Below are positions 1 through 5,765 of a stretch of 7,215 nt of DNA, in pieces. Below the pieces are notes generated by a model. It was given only the letters and a program-made list of their open reading frames with translations. It was not told where the DNA came from and did not search any database. The translations under genes were made by a program, and so were the position numbers. Origin of the DNA: Actinomycetes bacterium. GTDB lineage: Bacteria > Actinomycetota > Actinomycetes > Actinomycetales > Cellulomonadaceae. Within the stretch, counting starts at the first letter, position 1, and every line of letters begins with the position of its first letter. The stretch is from positions 1 through 7,215 of the forward strand of contig JAEWEI010000011.1 of NCBI GenBank assembly GCA_023389545.1. Direction: 5' to 3'.

Positions 1-999
1 GAGCCGTACTGGGAGGCCGTGCGCCGGCTGTACCGGCCGTTCGAGTCGGGCCTGCCCGGCCCCACGGGCCGGGTGTACGACCACGAGATCCCCGGTGGCC
101 AGCTGTCCAACCTGCGCCAGCAGGCCATCGCGCTGGGCCTCGGCGGGCAGTTCGAGCAGATCGAGGAGACGTACGCCGCGGCGGACCGCATCCTCGGCCG
201 ACTGGTCAAGGTGACGCCGTCCTCCAAGGTGGTCGGAGACCTCGCCCTGCACCTGGTCGCGCGTCAGGCCGACCCGGCGGACTTCGCCGAGAACCCGCAG
301 GCCTACGACATCCCCGACTCGGTGGTCGGGTTCCTCTCCGGCGAGCTGGGTGACCCGCCCGGTGGCTGGCCGGAGCCGTTCCGCTCCAAGGCCCTCGCCG
401 GCCGCACGGTGCGCGACGCTGTCACTCCGCTGTCCGAGCAGGACCTCCAGGACCTCGGCGCCGACTCGGCGACACGCCGCGACCGCCTGAACCACCTGCT
501 GTTCGCCGGCCCGACCAAGGAGTTCCAGGCCTTCCGTGGCTCCTACGGCGACGTCAGCGTGCTCGACACCACCCGCTACCTCTACGGCATGACCAACGGC
601 GACGAGGTGGACATCGAGCTCGGCAAGGGCGTGCGCCTGCTGGTGGGCCTCGAGGCCGTCGGCGAGCCGGACGTGCGGGGCATGCGCACCGTCATGTTCA
701 CGCTCAACGGCCAGATCCGCCCGATCCAGGTGCGCGACAGGACCGTCGAGGTCGACGTCGCGGCCGCCGAGAAGGCCGACCCCGGCAACCCCGGCCAGAT
801 CGCGGCGCCGTTCGCCGGCGCGGTGACGCCCGTGGTCCAGGAGGGCCAGTCCGTCGAGGCCGGCCAGACCGTCGCGACGGTGGAGGCCATGAAGATGGAG
901 GCCGCCATCACGACCCCCGTCGCTGGGAAGGTGCAGCGCCTCGCCATCGGCGCGGTGCAGCAACTCGAGGGCGGCGACTTGGTGATGGTCATCTCCTGA
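1..999 (+). CDS. pyc: Pyruvate carboxylase, C-terminal part (5' end outside window)
   Basis: The frame is open from the first base, so the gene is truncated by the window edge and the 332 visible residues are the C-terminus of a protein normally about 1,130 residues long. The enzyme carboxylates pyruvate to oxaloacetate using ATP and bicarbonate, an anaplerotic reaction in the cytoplasm. The first roughly 170 residues (for example PGGQLSNLRQQAIALGLG and VTPSSKVVGDLALHLV) match the end of the carboxyltransferase region and the PYC_OADA domain. The last roughly 70 residues form a biotinyl domain with the motif EAMKMEA. The biotinylated lysine is codon 892-894 and lies 34 residues before the C-terminus, the spacing usual for this family. 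The TGA at 997-999 is followed by a strong hairpin, so this is probably the end of the transcript. Oxaloacetate decarboxylase alpha subunit has a similar architecture, but the local sequence reads as pyruvate carboxylase. Confidence 0.95.
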   Translation, partial: EPYWEAVRRLYRPFESGLPGPTGRVYDHEIPGGQLSNLRQQAIALGLGGQFEQIEETYAAADRILGRLVKVTPSSKVVGDLALHLVARQADPADFAENPQAYDIPDSVVGFLSGELGDPPGGWPEPFRSKALAGRTVRDAVTPLSEQDLQDLGADSATRRDRLNHLLFAGPTKEFQAFRGSYGDVSVLDTTRYLYGMTNGDEVDIELGKGVRLLVGLEAVGEPDVRGMRTVMFTLNGQIRPIQVRDRTVEVDVAAAEKADPGNPGQIAAPFAGAVTPVVQEGQSVEAGQTVATVEAMKMEAAITTPVAGKVQRLAIGAVQQLEGGDLVMVIS

Positions 1000-1012
1000 C
1001 GCACCCGGGGGT

Positions 1013-1050
1013 CTGCCGCGCCAGTGCGCTTCGGCGCGCTGGCGCGGCGG
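1013..1050 (+). terminator. UUCG-capped hairpin, likely terminator of pyruvate carboxylase
   Basis: A 17-bp stem (1013-1029 with 1034-1050; all Watson-Crick except two G-U pairs) closes on the tetraloop TTCG at 1030-1033 in a C(UUCG)G context, an exceptionally stable loop type. It starts 13 nt after the pyruvate carboxylase stop. No T-run follows; instead there is TCGT and eight Cs (1055-1062), which could pair with the five Gs at 1007-1011 and lengthen the stem. Terminators without U-tracts are common in high-GC actinobacteria. The termination role is inferred. Confidence 0.75.
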
Positions 1051-1074
1051 TCGTCCCCCCCCGATGCTGGAGTG

Positions 1075-1728
1075 ATGACGACTGAGCTGACGAGCTGGGG
1101 GCACTCGTGCGTGCGGCTGGAGCGCGAGGGCCGTCGGCTGGTGGTCGATCCCGGGCTCCTGAGCGTGCCGGACGCGCTCACGGGCGCCGCGGGAGTGCTG
1201 GTCACGCATGAGCACAGCGATCACGTCCACGCCTCACAACTCCGCCAAGCGCTCGATGTGGACCCTGCGCTCGAGGTGTGGGGCCCACCGTCGGTGATCA
1301 TCCAGCTCTCCGACGGCACCCGGGGGGACAGCCGTCTCCATGGCGTCATGGCGGGTGAGCGGTTCGACGCCGTCGGCTTCGACGTCGAGGTCCTGGGGGA
1401 GTGGCATGCCCTGGTCCACCCGGCGATCCCTCGCGTCGTGAATGTCGCCTACCTGATCGACGGGTCGCTGCTGCACCCCGGCGACTCGTTCACCGTCCCC
1501 GCGCGTCGCGCGGTGCAGACGGTGCTCGCGCCCGTCTCGGCGCCCTGGTTGAGGCTCGCCGAGACCGTCGACTTCATCCACGCGATCGCGCCGGGACTCG
1601 TGCTCCCGATCCACGACGCGACGCTGAGCCTGCCCGGCAAGGCGCTGGTGGACCGCCTGATGCGGCAGCTGTGCCCCGACGTGGAGTACTTGCGGATGCC
1701 CGTGGCGGACGTGCTGCCGTTGGCCTGA
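1075..1728 (+). CDS. MBL-fold (metallo-beta-lactamase superfamily) hydrolase
   Basis: This is a 217-residue cytoplasmic protein with no signal peptide. It carries the superfamily signature HEHSDH at residues 45-50 (HxHxDH, metal ligands), preceded by the strand pattern RRLVVDPG at 20-27. Further likely ligands are His111 or His115 (EWHALVHP), Asp137 in LLHPGDSF and His180 in VLPIHDA. The short length and the HP-GDSF pattern resemble the UlaG/YtkL-like branch of zinc hydrolases rather than beta-lactamases or RNases. Its substrate cannot be read from the sequence. The frame is open back to a GTG at 1024, but that codon lies inside the terminator hairpin, so ATG 1075 (or the adjacent GTG 1072) is preferred. 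Only a weak GGAG (1069-1072) precedes it, which suggests poor or leaderless initiation. Confidence 0.85.
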   Translation: MTTELTSWGHSCVRLEREGRRLVVDPGLLSVPDALTGAAGVLVTHEHSDHVHASQLRQALDVDPALEVWGPPSVIIQLSDGTRGDSRLHGVMAGERFDAVGFDVEVLGEWHALVHPAIPRVVNVAYLIDGSLLHPGDSFTVPARRAVQTVLAPVSAPWLRLAETVDFIHAIAPGLVLPIHDATLSLPGKALVDRLMRQLCPDVEYLRMPVADVLPLA

Positions 1729-1741
1729 CCATGCTCGAGGG

Positions 1742-1770
1742 GTGACGAGGGAGCGGTCCCGGCTTAACGT
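1742..1770 (+). promoter_or_regulatory. Putative housekeeping-type promoter for the small acidic ORF
   Basis: GTGACG (1742-1747; four of six match TTGACA) is separated by 17 bp from TAACGT (1765-1770), which fits the actinobacterial -10 pattern TANNNT. It lies 13 bp after the MBL gene stop and about 50 bp before the next start codon. The predicted start of transcription is near 1776-1778. An imperfect inverted repeat (1767-1778 with 1786-1795) overlaps the -10 and start region and could be an operator. Seen as sequence match only. Confidence 0.45.
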
Positions 1771-1818
1771 GGGTGGAGAAGACCCCTCCACACGTCGTCT
1801 CCCAGTTGGCGGAGGTGC

Positions 1819-2037
1819 ATGGTGACGATTCCTGAGCCGCTCGACCCCGATGCGGCGCCTGACCGCCCAGCGGAGCCGACCGCGCCCGACGAGGGCCCCG
1901 AGGGCACGCCGGTGTCGGAGCCGCCTGACCAGCACTCGCCGGCGCCGGATCGAAGTCGAGCTGAGGGAGTCGCCGATCTCGCGGCCGACGGGCGCCCGCT
2001 CGCCGATTCTGAGGTCTACGACGCGGACGGGATCTGA
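1819..2037 (+). CDS. Small acidic, proline-rich protein of unknown function
   Basis: A 72-codon frame begins with ATG at 1819, three bases after a good Shine-Dalgarno GGAGG (1811-1815). The next codon is GTG 1822, which has the better spacing of 6 nt and may be the true start. The product has about 14 prolines and 18 acidic residues against only 4 arginines and no lysine, so residues 1-47 are expected to be disordered. The C-terminal part (GVADLAADGRPLADSEVYDADGI shortened: GVADLA...YDADGI) is less biased and might be a short folded or peptide motif. There is no signal peptide, membrane segment or cysteine. A plausible promoter, a ribosome binding site and mostly G/C third positions support a real gene. 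I do not recognise a family and assign no function. Confidence 0.55.
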   Translation: MVTIPEPLDPDAAPDRPAEPTAPDEGPEGTPVSEPPDQHSPAPDRSRAEGVADLAADGRPLADSEVYDADGI

Positions 2038-2109
2038 CCGCGAGCCGTGGTGTGGCGGGAGCCCGGCGAGTCGGGCGCCGGCCGCTGCCGCGTCGGGCAT
2101 GCTGACTCG

Positions 2110-2607
2110 ATGGTGAGAGTCGAGCAGTTGTCCGAGGACGAGTGGCAGACGCTGCGCGATATCCGTCTGCGCGCGCTGTGGCAAAGCCCTCAGGCGTTCG
2201 GCGCCTCCCTCGCGCGGGACCAACGCTTCCAGGAGCAGCACTGGCGGATGCGCCTGCGCTCCAGCCACTGGTTCGTGGCCCGCCCGGGACTGGACCAGGA
2301 GCCCGTCGGACTGGTGTGCATGATCGCCGAGCCCGGCTCACCGGTGGACGACCGGCACGTGGTGAGCCTGTGGGTCGACCCCGACCACCGGAGCCAGGGC
2401 ATCGGCCAGGCGCTGCTGGGCCGAGTCGCCGACGAGGCGTCCCGCGCTGGCGCGACCACGCTGTCGCTGTGGGTCGCCGACGATAACGACGCGGCCCGTG
2501 CCCTGTACGAGGGCTTCGGATTCGCCGCCACCGGGGCGAGCCAGCCGCATCCGCGCGACGCAGCCCGCTCGGAACTGCGCTTCGAGTGCCCGCTCGTGCG
2601 CGTCTGA
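2110..2607 (+). CDS. GNAT-family N-acetyltransferase
   Basis: This is a 165-residue GCN5-related acetyltransferase, which transfers an acetyl group from acetyl-CoA to an amine; the acceptor is unknown. Motif A is clear: VVSLWVDPDHRSQGIGQALL at 84-103, with the pyrophosphate-binding R-S-Q-G-I-G at 94-99. Motif B is seen as LWVADDNDAARALYEGFGF at 120-138, with Tyr133 in the usual position of the general acid. The N-terminal helix region (EWQTLRDIRLRALWQSPQAFG) is typical of the stand-alone RimI-like or Eis-unlike small GNATs. The frame extends to GTG 2047, but homology begins at ATG 2110. No Shine-Dalgarno is present. CATGCT (2098-2103) sits 6 nt before the ATG, so a leaderless transcript is possible. 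It converges with the methyltransferase on the other strand. Confidence 0.88.
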   Translation: MVRVEQLSEDEWQTLRDIRLRALWQSPQAFGASLARDQRFQEQHWRMRLRSSHWFVARPGLDQEPVGLVCMIAEPGSPVDDRHVVSLWVDPDHRSQGIGQALLGRVADEASRAGATTLSLWVADDNDAARALYEGFGFAATGASQPHPRDAARSELRFECPLVRV

Positions 2608-2657
2608 CGGCCCAGGAGGGCCAGGTAGGTGGAAGGCGAGCACACTGTCTTCTGGAG

Positions 2658-2685
2658 GGCCCGGGTCTTCTCGAGGGCCCGGGCC
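2658..2685. terminator. Putative bidirectional terminator between convergent genes
   Basis: GGCCCGGG (2658-2665) and CCCGGGCC (2678-2685) form an 8-bp all-G/C stem with a 12-nt loop, in the 130-bp gap between the ends of the GNAT gene (2607) and the minus-strand methyltransferase (2738). The same stretch contains a direct repeat of AGGGCCCGGG (2656-2665 and 2674-2683), so alternative pairings exist. There is no U-tract on either strand. The terminator role rests on the position between convergent genes; the rest of 2608-2737 holds no gene I can support. Confidence 0.45.
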
Positions 2686-2737
2686 GCCGCGCGGTAGGCC
2701 AGTTCGGCCGCCGCGCCGGCCGACGACTCCGCGCGCG

Positions 2738-3469
2738 TCAGCGGCGGAACAAGCCGGCCCACAGGAACTCCTCGCCGAACACGGGGGAGTCATCAGGACA
2801 GTCGCGCATCCGGCGCAGCTCGATCTCGTCGAGCCAGCCGAACGTGTGGCGCAGCTCGTCGTCCGTGTAGGCGAGGCCTCCACCCAGGCTGCCGTCGCGG
2901 TAGATGTCGGCGTCTGGAGCCTCGGAGCCCATCGCCCCGGCCGCGAAGCACGCCAGCGCGAAAGAGCCGCCGGGACGCACCATCGACTCGAGGAGCGCCC
3001 GGTAGCTGACCCGCCGGTGCGGCGGCAGATGGTGGAAGCACCCGCTGTCGTACACGATGTCGTAGGGCTCGCGCCCGCTGGGCCACGCGAAGATGTCGGC
3101 CTGTGCGAAGCGCACGGTGACGCCGGCGTCACGAGCCCGCTCGCGTGCCCAGTCCAACGCGGCGCCCGAGAGGTCGAGGGCATCGACCTCGGCGCCCTGC
3201 TGCGCGAACCAGACCGCGTTGCGTCCAGGACCGCAACCGAGCTCGAGCACCCGGGTGCCTGGTCCGACGTCCAGACGGCCCTCGGCGTGCCACGCGACAA
3301 GGCTCTCGTCGGGCGCGCTGCGGAAGAACGGCACGGGACGGCCACGATCCGCGTAGAACCGATCCCACCAGTCCGCCCCGGCGCGGGCTGCCCACCGATC
3401 GGCTTGCTCGGCGAAGAGGAGGTCGAGCAACTCCATGACATCGTCGATGGTCTGCACGGACCGGTTCAC
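2738..3469 (-). CDS. Class I SAM-dependent methyltransferase
   Basis: A 243-residue Rossmann-fold methyltransferase. Motif I is VLELGCGPGRNAVWFA (74-89), the acidic end of beta-2 is VDALDLS (95-101), a third contact is QADIFAW (123-129), and the motif IV region is YDIVYDSGCFHHLPPHRR (136-153), giving the fold order of a small-molecule methyltransferase of the TPMT/TehB-like type. The N-terminal WWDRFYADRGRPVPFF (34-49) is a typical cap segment. The acceptor is unknown. The first standard start is GTG 3469, with only a weak GGTGA upstream; ATG 3436 is an alternative. The frame stays open and protein-like upstream (RRHFDGDAV directly before the GTG) but has no ATG, GTG or TTG there. A 14-codon leader ORF overlaps this start by GTGA. 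Residues 171-181 are encoded by the 34-bp stretch that recurs at 5090-5123. Confidence 0.88.
   Translation of the reverse strand: MNRSVQTIDDVMELLDLLFAEQADRWAARAGADWWDRFYADRGRPVPFFRSAPDESLVAWHAEGRLDVGPGTRVLELGCGPGRNAVWFAQQGAEVDALDLSGAALDWARERARDAGVTVRFAQADIFAWPSGREPYDIVYDSGCFHHLPPHRRVSYRALLESMVRPGGSFALACFAAGAMGSEAPDADIYRDGSLGGGLAYTDDELRHTFGWLDEIELRRMRDCPDDSPVFGEEFLWAGLFRR
2927..2960 (+). repeat. 34-bp direct repeat, copy A (inside the intact methyltransferase)
   Basis: The 34 bases from GCCCATCG to CCAGCGCG occur here and, without a mismatch and in the same orientation, at 5090-5123. Identity stops abruptly at both ends. In this copy the minus strand encodes methyltransferase residues 171-181 (ALACFAAGAMG), in frame and conserved in character, so this copy is probably the source. 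Confidence 0.95.
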
Positions 3470-3510
3470 GGCGTCACCGTCGAAATGCCTTCTGACCTGC
3501 GCAATCGCAT
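3466..3510 (-). CDS. Leaderless 14-codon leader ORF coupled to the methyltransferase
   Basis: ATG 3510-3508 opens a short frame encoding MRLRRSEGISTVTP and ending in TGA 3468-3466. The stop overlaps the methyltransferase GTG as GTGA, the classical arrangement for translational coupling. The ATG lies six bases after a near-ideal -10 box TAGGAT (3522-3517), so transcription would start at or next to the A of the ATG, as in leaderless actinobacterial mRNAs. Alternatively, this may be the true N-terminus of the methyltransferase separated by a one-base loss or two-base gain, because the other frame also reads plausibly before the GTG. Confidence 0.4.
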   Translation of the reverse strand: MRLRRSEGISTVTP

Positions 3511-3516
3511 GTTGTG

Positions 3517-3522
3517 ATCCTA
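3517..3522 (-). promoter_or_regulatory. -10 box TAGGAT of the methyltransferase
   Basis: The minus strand reads TAGGAT at 3522-3517, the favoured actinobacterial -10 sequence (TANNNT), six bases before an ATG. No good -35 hexamer is found 16-19 bp upstream. The position shows that the methyltransferase probably has its own promoter in the 136-bp gap after the aminotransferase stop rather than depending only on read-through. The remainder of 3523-3605 is G-rich and shows no gene. Confidence 0.5.
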
Positions 3523-3605
3523 TCGTGGCGGGCGCTGTGAGGGGGCGCGTGCGGCTAGGCGGACGAGTCGGAGGGAAGCCGGGGGAGTGGGTGGTTGCGG
3601 GCCCG

Positions 3606-4799
3606 TCAGGCCGTCAGATATGCCCGCACCGCGCCCAGGAACCCGGTGATCTGCGCGTGCGTGACCACCAGCGGTGGGTACACGCGGATCGTGTCGTGCG
3701 CGAGGTTGGCGCCGACGAGGTAGCCGCTGTCGAGCAGCGCCGCCTGGGCCCTCGCGGCGGTTCCCGGCGCGACGTCGAACGCGCACATGAGCCCACGGCC
3801 GCGCACCGCTCGCACGCCGCGAACGGACGCGGCGAGCGCGGCCAGTCCGGACGTCAGCTGCGCACCGCGCTCGACGGCGGCCGACAGCAAGTGGTCGGCC
3901 TCGATGGTGTCGATGACGGCGAGCAGCACGGCGGCTCCGAGCGGGTCGTCCTGGTGGGACTGCGCGTACCGCAACCCGGAGCGCTCGACCTTGTCCGCGA
4001 CCTCAGGGGTGGTGACGACGGCACTGACCGGGTAGCCGTTCCCGGCGCCCTTGCCCACGGCGACGACGTCGGGCTGGAGTCCGAGGTGCTGGAAGCCGAA
4101 CCATCGCCCGGTGCGTCCGAAGCCTGTCGTCACCTCGTCCACGACGAGCAGCCCACCTGCCGCGCGCACCTCGTCGACCACGCGCGCGACCCGGCGGGCG
4201 TCCGGCAGGCGGACCAGGCCGGAGGCGTTGCCTGGCTCGAGCACGACTGCGGCCAGTCCAGCGACGGTGTCCCGTCGTTCCTCCTCGCCTAACGCGGCAA
4301 GCTCCTCAACTGTCACCTGTCGGCCCGTCCCGGGGGCTCCCGCCGCCCCATACGCAGAGAGGTAGTGGCCGGAGAACCGCAGCACGCCGTCCCGGCCCGT
4401 GGCCGACGACGCGATCCGCAGCCCCAGCTCGACTGCCTCACTGCCCGAGGCGAGCAGCACCGCCTTGCCGTCCGGCGCCCCGGCCACCTCGCACAATCTC
4501 GCGTGGGCCCGTGCGACGACTGGGTGCGACCACCGGTAACCCACATGCGCCACGGCCACGGCCTGCTTGACCAACGCGGCCGTCAGCGCCGGGTGGCCGT
4601 GACCGAGGTTCGCGCACCAGACACCCGACTCGAAGTCGAGCAGTTCGCGGCCGTCCGCCGTCCGCAGCACGCATCCGGACGCGGCGACCACGTCGGGCGC
4701 CTGCAGGGCGAGCCCGGACAGGGGCAGCAGCGATCTGCCGGGCGTCACTGCGCTCGCGCCCCCGCAGGACGGGGCGCGCATCTCACTCTTCTGCACCAC
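3606..4799 (-). CDS. Class III PLP-dependent aminotransferase
   Basis: A 397-residue fold-type I aminotransferase of the acetylornithine/4-aminobutyrate/omega-amino-acid group, moving an amino group between an amine and a 2-oxo acid through pyridoxal phosphate. Landmarks, numbered from GTG 4799: SGSEAVELGLRIA (118-130, phosphate binding), FSGHYLSAYG (142-151), VVLEPG (185-190), VVDEVTTGFGRTGRWFGFQ (219-237) with Asp221 as pyridine-nitrogen ligand, and VAVGKGAGNGYP (246-257) with Lys250 as Schiff-base lysine. The substrate is not evident. The start is set by GGAGG (4810-4806) six bases before GTG 4799; a second GTG (4796) and ATG 4781 are also possible. The frame is open to 4919, but that extension is arginine-rich and lacks family features. 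The methyltransferase follows 136 bp downstream on the same strand. Confidence 0.87.
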   Translation of the reverse strand: MVQKSEMRAPSCGGASAVTPGRSLLPLSGLALQAPDVVAASGCVLRTADGRELLDFESGVWCANLGHGHPALTAALVKQAVAVAHVGYRWSHPVVARAHARLCEVAGAPDGKAVLLASGSEAVELGLRIASSATGRDGVLRFSGHYLSAYGAAGAPGTGRQVTVEELAALGEEERRDTVAGLAAVVLEPGNASGLVRLPDARRVARVVDEVRAAGGLLVVDEVTTGFGRTGRWFGFQHLGLQPDVVAVGKGAGNGYPVSAVVTTPEVADKVERSGLRYAQSHQDDPLGAAVLLAVIDTIEADHLLSAAVERGAQLTSGLAALAASVRGVRAVRGRGLMCAFDVAPGTAARAQAALLDSGYLVGANLAHDTIRVYPPLVVTHAQITGFLGAVRAYLTA

Positions 4800-4805
4800 G
4801 GGGCA

Positions 4806-4810
4806 CCTCC
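4806..4810 (-). promoter_or_regulatory. Ribosome binding site that decides the aminotransferase start
   Basis: The minus strand reads GGGAGGTG here, with the GGAGG core six bases before GTG 4799. This is a strong Shine-Dalgarno, and it rules out the longer frame that begins at 4919. Confidence 0.75.
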
Positions 4811-4818
4811 CGCTCAAG

Positions 4819-4882
4819 GCCGGAGACAAGCCGGCACAGGGCTCAGTCGCCCTCGGCCACCGTAGGCAAGCCGAGCCCGTGC
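4819..4882 (-). promoter_or_regulatory. Structured leader of the aminotransferase (candidate attenuator)
   Basis: On the minus strand, directly before the ribosome binding site, are three hairpins: GCACGGGCTC (4882-4873) with GAGCCCTGTGC (4844-4834), ten pairs with one bulge; an inner CTCGGC/GCCGAG stem (4875-4870 with 4857-4852) that shares bases with the first and is mutually exclusive with it; and GCCGG/CCGGC (4835-4831 with 4823-4819) with a 7-nt loop. The arrangement could be an attenuator or riboswitch-like switch, but I recognise no known riboswitch class, and hairpins arise easily at this GC content. Confidence 0.25.
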
Positions 4883-5034
4883 GCCGGGGGACCTCCGTCC
4901 TCGCCTGCACGGCTGCCACCTGGGGTTTCAGGCGTCTCAGAGGCGCAGTCCCGGTCGGCGTCCTGGCGGGGGAGCGCCCAGGGGGTCGAGCTGCGACGCG
5001 CCTCCCGCGGCCGGGGGACTCCGAATCTCACCTC

Positions 5035-5400
5035 AGCTCCACCGTGTGGATGTCCGCGGCGGCCCGCGCCGCCCACCTTCTGGTTGACGGCCCATCGCCC
5101 CGGCCGCGAAGCACGCCAGCGCGCAACTGGTGTTCGACCACATCGTGCCGCCGGGGGAGCGCGATGCCGCGGGGCAGGCGTACGCCGAGGCCTTGTCCGC
5201 GGTTGCGGGCGGGGCACCGGAGAGCCGTGGCGGTCGTGCCTCTCGGAGAAGGGGGTCGCGGATGTGCTGAAGCGCACCGGCTGGCGGCTCGAACAGTCGG
5301 TGGAGGAGGCGGAGGCCGTGCCGGTCGCGTCACGGCGAGACCATGAGCTGCTTGAGCCGCAGCGGCTCGTCCGCCTGGCGCACGCAAGCCTGCCGGATGA
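5035..5400 (+). pseudogene. Decayed TIGR00027/LCMT-type SAM methyltransferase
   Basis: Three fragments in three different frames together spell one methyltransferase. Fragment 1 (about 5035-5090) reads SSTVWMSAAARAAHLLVDG, the N-terminal helix of leucine-carboxyl-methyltransferase-like proteins (usually about 270-300 residues). Fragment 2 (about 5120-5215) reads QLVFDHIVPPGERDAAG and onward, the strand after the SAM-binding core. Fragment 3 (about 5219-5390), in the next frame, reads GEPWRSCLSEKG...GWRLEQSVEE...PQRLVRLAHASL, the C-terminus. The central roughly 150 residues with the SAM motif are missing, replaced by a 34-bp patch identical to part of the intact methyltransferase at 2927-2960. 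A second shift occurs near 5200-5218. The gene cannot encode an active enzyme. Family assignment is from remembered family patterns. Confidence 0.7.
5090..5123 (+). repeat. 34-bp direct repeat, copy B (at the pseudogene deletion junction)
   Basis: Exact match to 2927-2960, 2,163 bp away. It sits precisely where the N-terminal and C-terminal pieces of the decayed methyltransferase meet, replacing its missing middle. The left junction lies within a GGCCC run and the right junction at GCGCG, either of which could be microhomology. The most economical reading is an insertion copied from the neighbouring gene during break repair. Confidence 0.95.
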
Positions 5401-5710
5401 CGTGGCGCACCGCCCGCGGGGTTACCGGCGGCGACGCGGGCCTAGCGGCCGCCGATGCTCGACAGGCGCTCACAAATCCGACATCGCGCACACATGGGAT
5501 GACTGGGGCGGCGACGTTTGCCGCGGAGTTCGTCGGACGGCCGCAGACGTCGCCGAGGCAGGCCCGCCGTCTGCGTGGCGCGCGGCCAGCACGGCGTTGC
5601 GTGCATGCGCGGTGATGGCGCAGTGCGGCCGTGAGCGCGGAGAGTGCCGATCGGCGTGACGTCGTCAGCCGTAGCGAGAGCCGGGGGCCGTTCGGCTTCG
5701 ACGAAATGAC

Positions 5711-5724
5711 ATAATGTTCATTAT
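5711..5724. promoter_or_regulatory. A+T-rich palindrome, candidate operator
   Basis: ATAATG-TT-CATTAT is an inverted repeat with six-base arms, strikingly A+T-rich in this G+C-rich region. Size and composition fit a TetR- or MarR-type operator or a -10 region. No intact gene starts nearby on either strand, so it may be an orphan left by a lost gene. Confidence 0.4.
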
Positions 5725-5765
5725 CGGCGGGCACAATCTGGGGCGCTGGAGCGTCGACGGGCCTC

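Noticed and set aside
1024..1074. Longer MBL protein starting at GTG 1024
   Set aside because: The GTG lies within the pyruvate carboxylase terminator hairpin and the added 17 residues lack family character.
1767..1795. Terminator after the MBL gene
   Set aside because: The imperfect inverted repeat overlaps the -10 box and predicted start of the next promoter and has no tail, so an operator or chance is more likely.
2338..3441. Long open frames on both strands across the GNAT-methyltransferase junction
   Set aside because: They are shadows of real genes in other frames, rich in Arg, Ser and Pro, and span the convergent terminator.
4800..4919. N-terminal extension of the aminotransferase
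   Set aside because: A strong Shine-Dalgarno at 4810-4806 marks GTG 4799, and the 40 upstream residues are low-complexity and unlike aminotransferases.
5343..5615. Possible NmrA/epimerase remnant (HGMTGAATFAAEFVGRP in the plus strand)
   Set aside because: It loosely resembles the C-terminal part of NAD(P)-binding oxidoreductases, but the stretch is short, its flanks do not match, and part of the frame overlaps the methyltransferase remnant.
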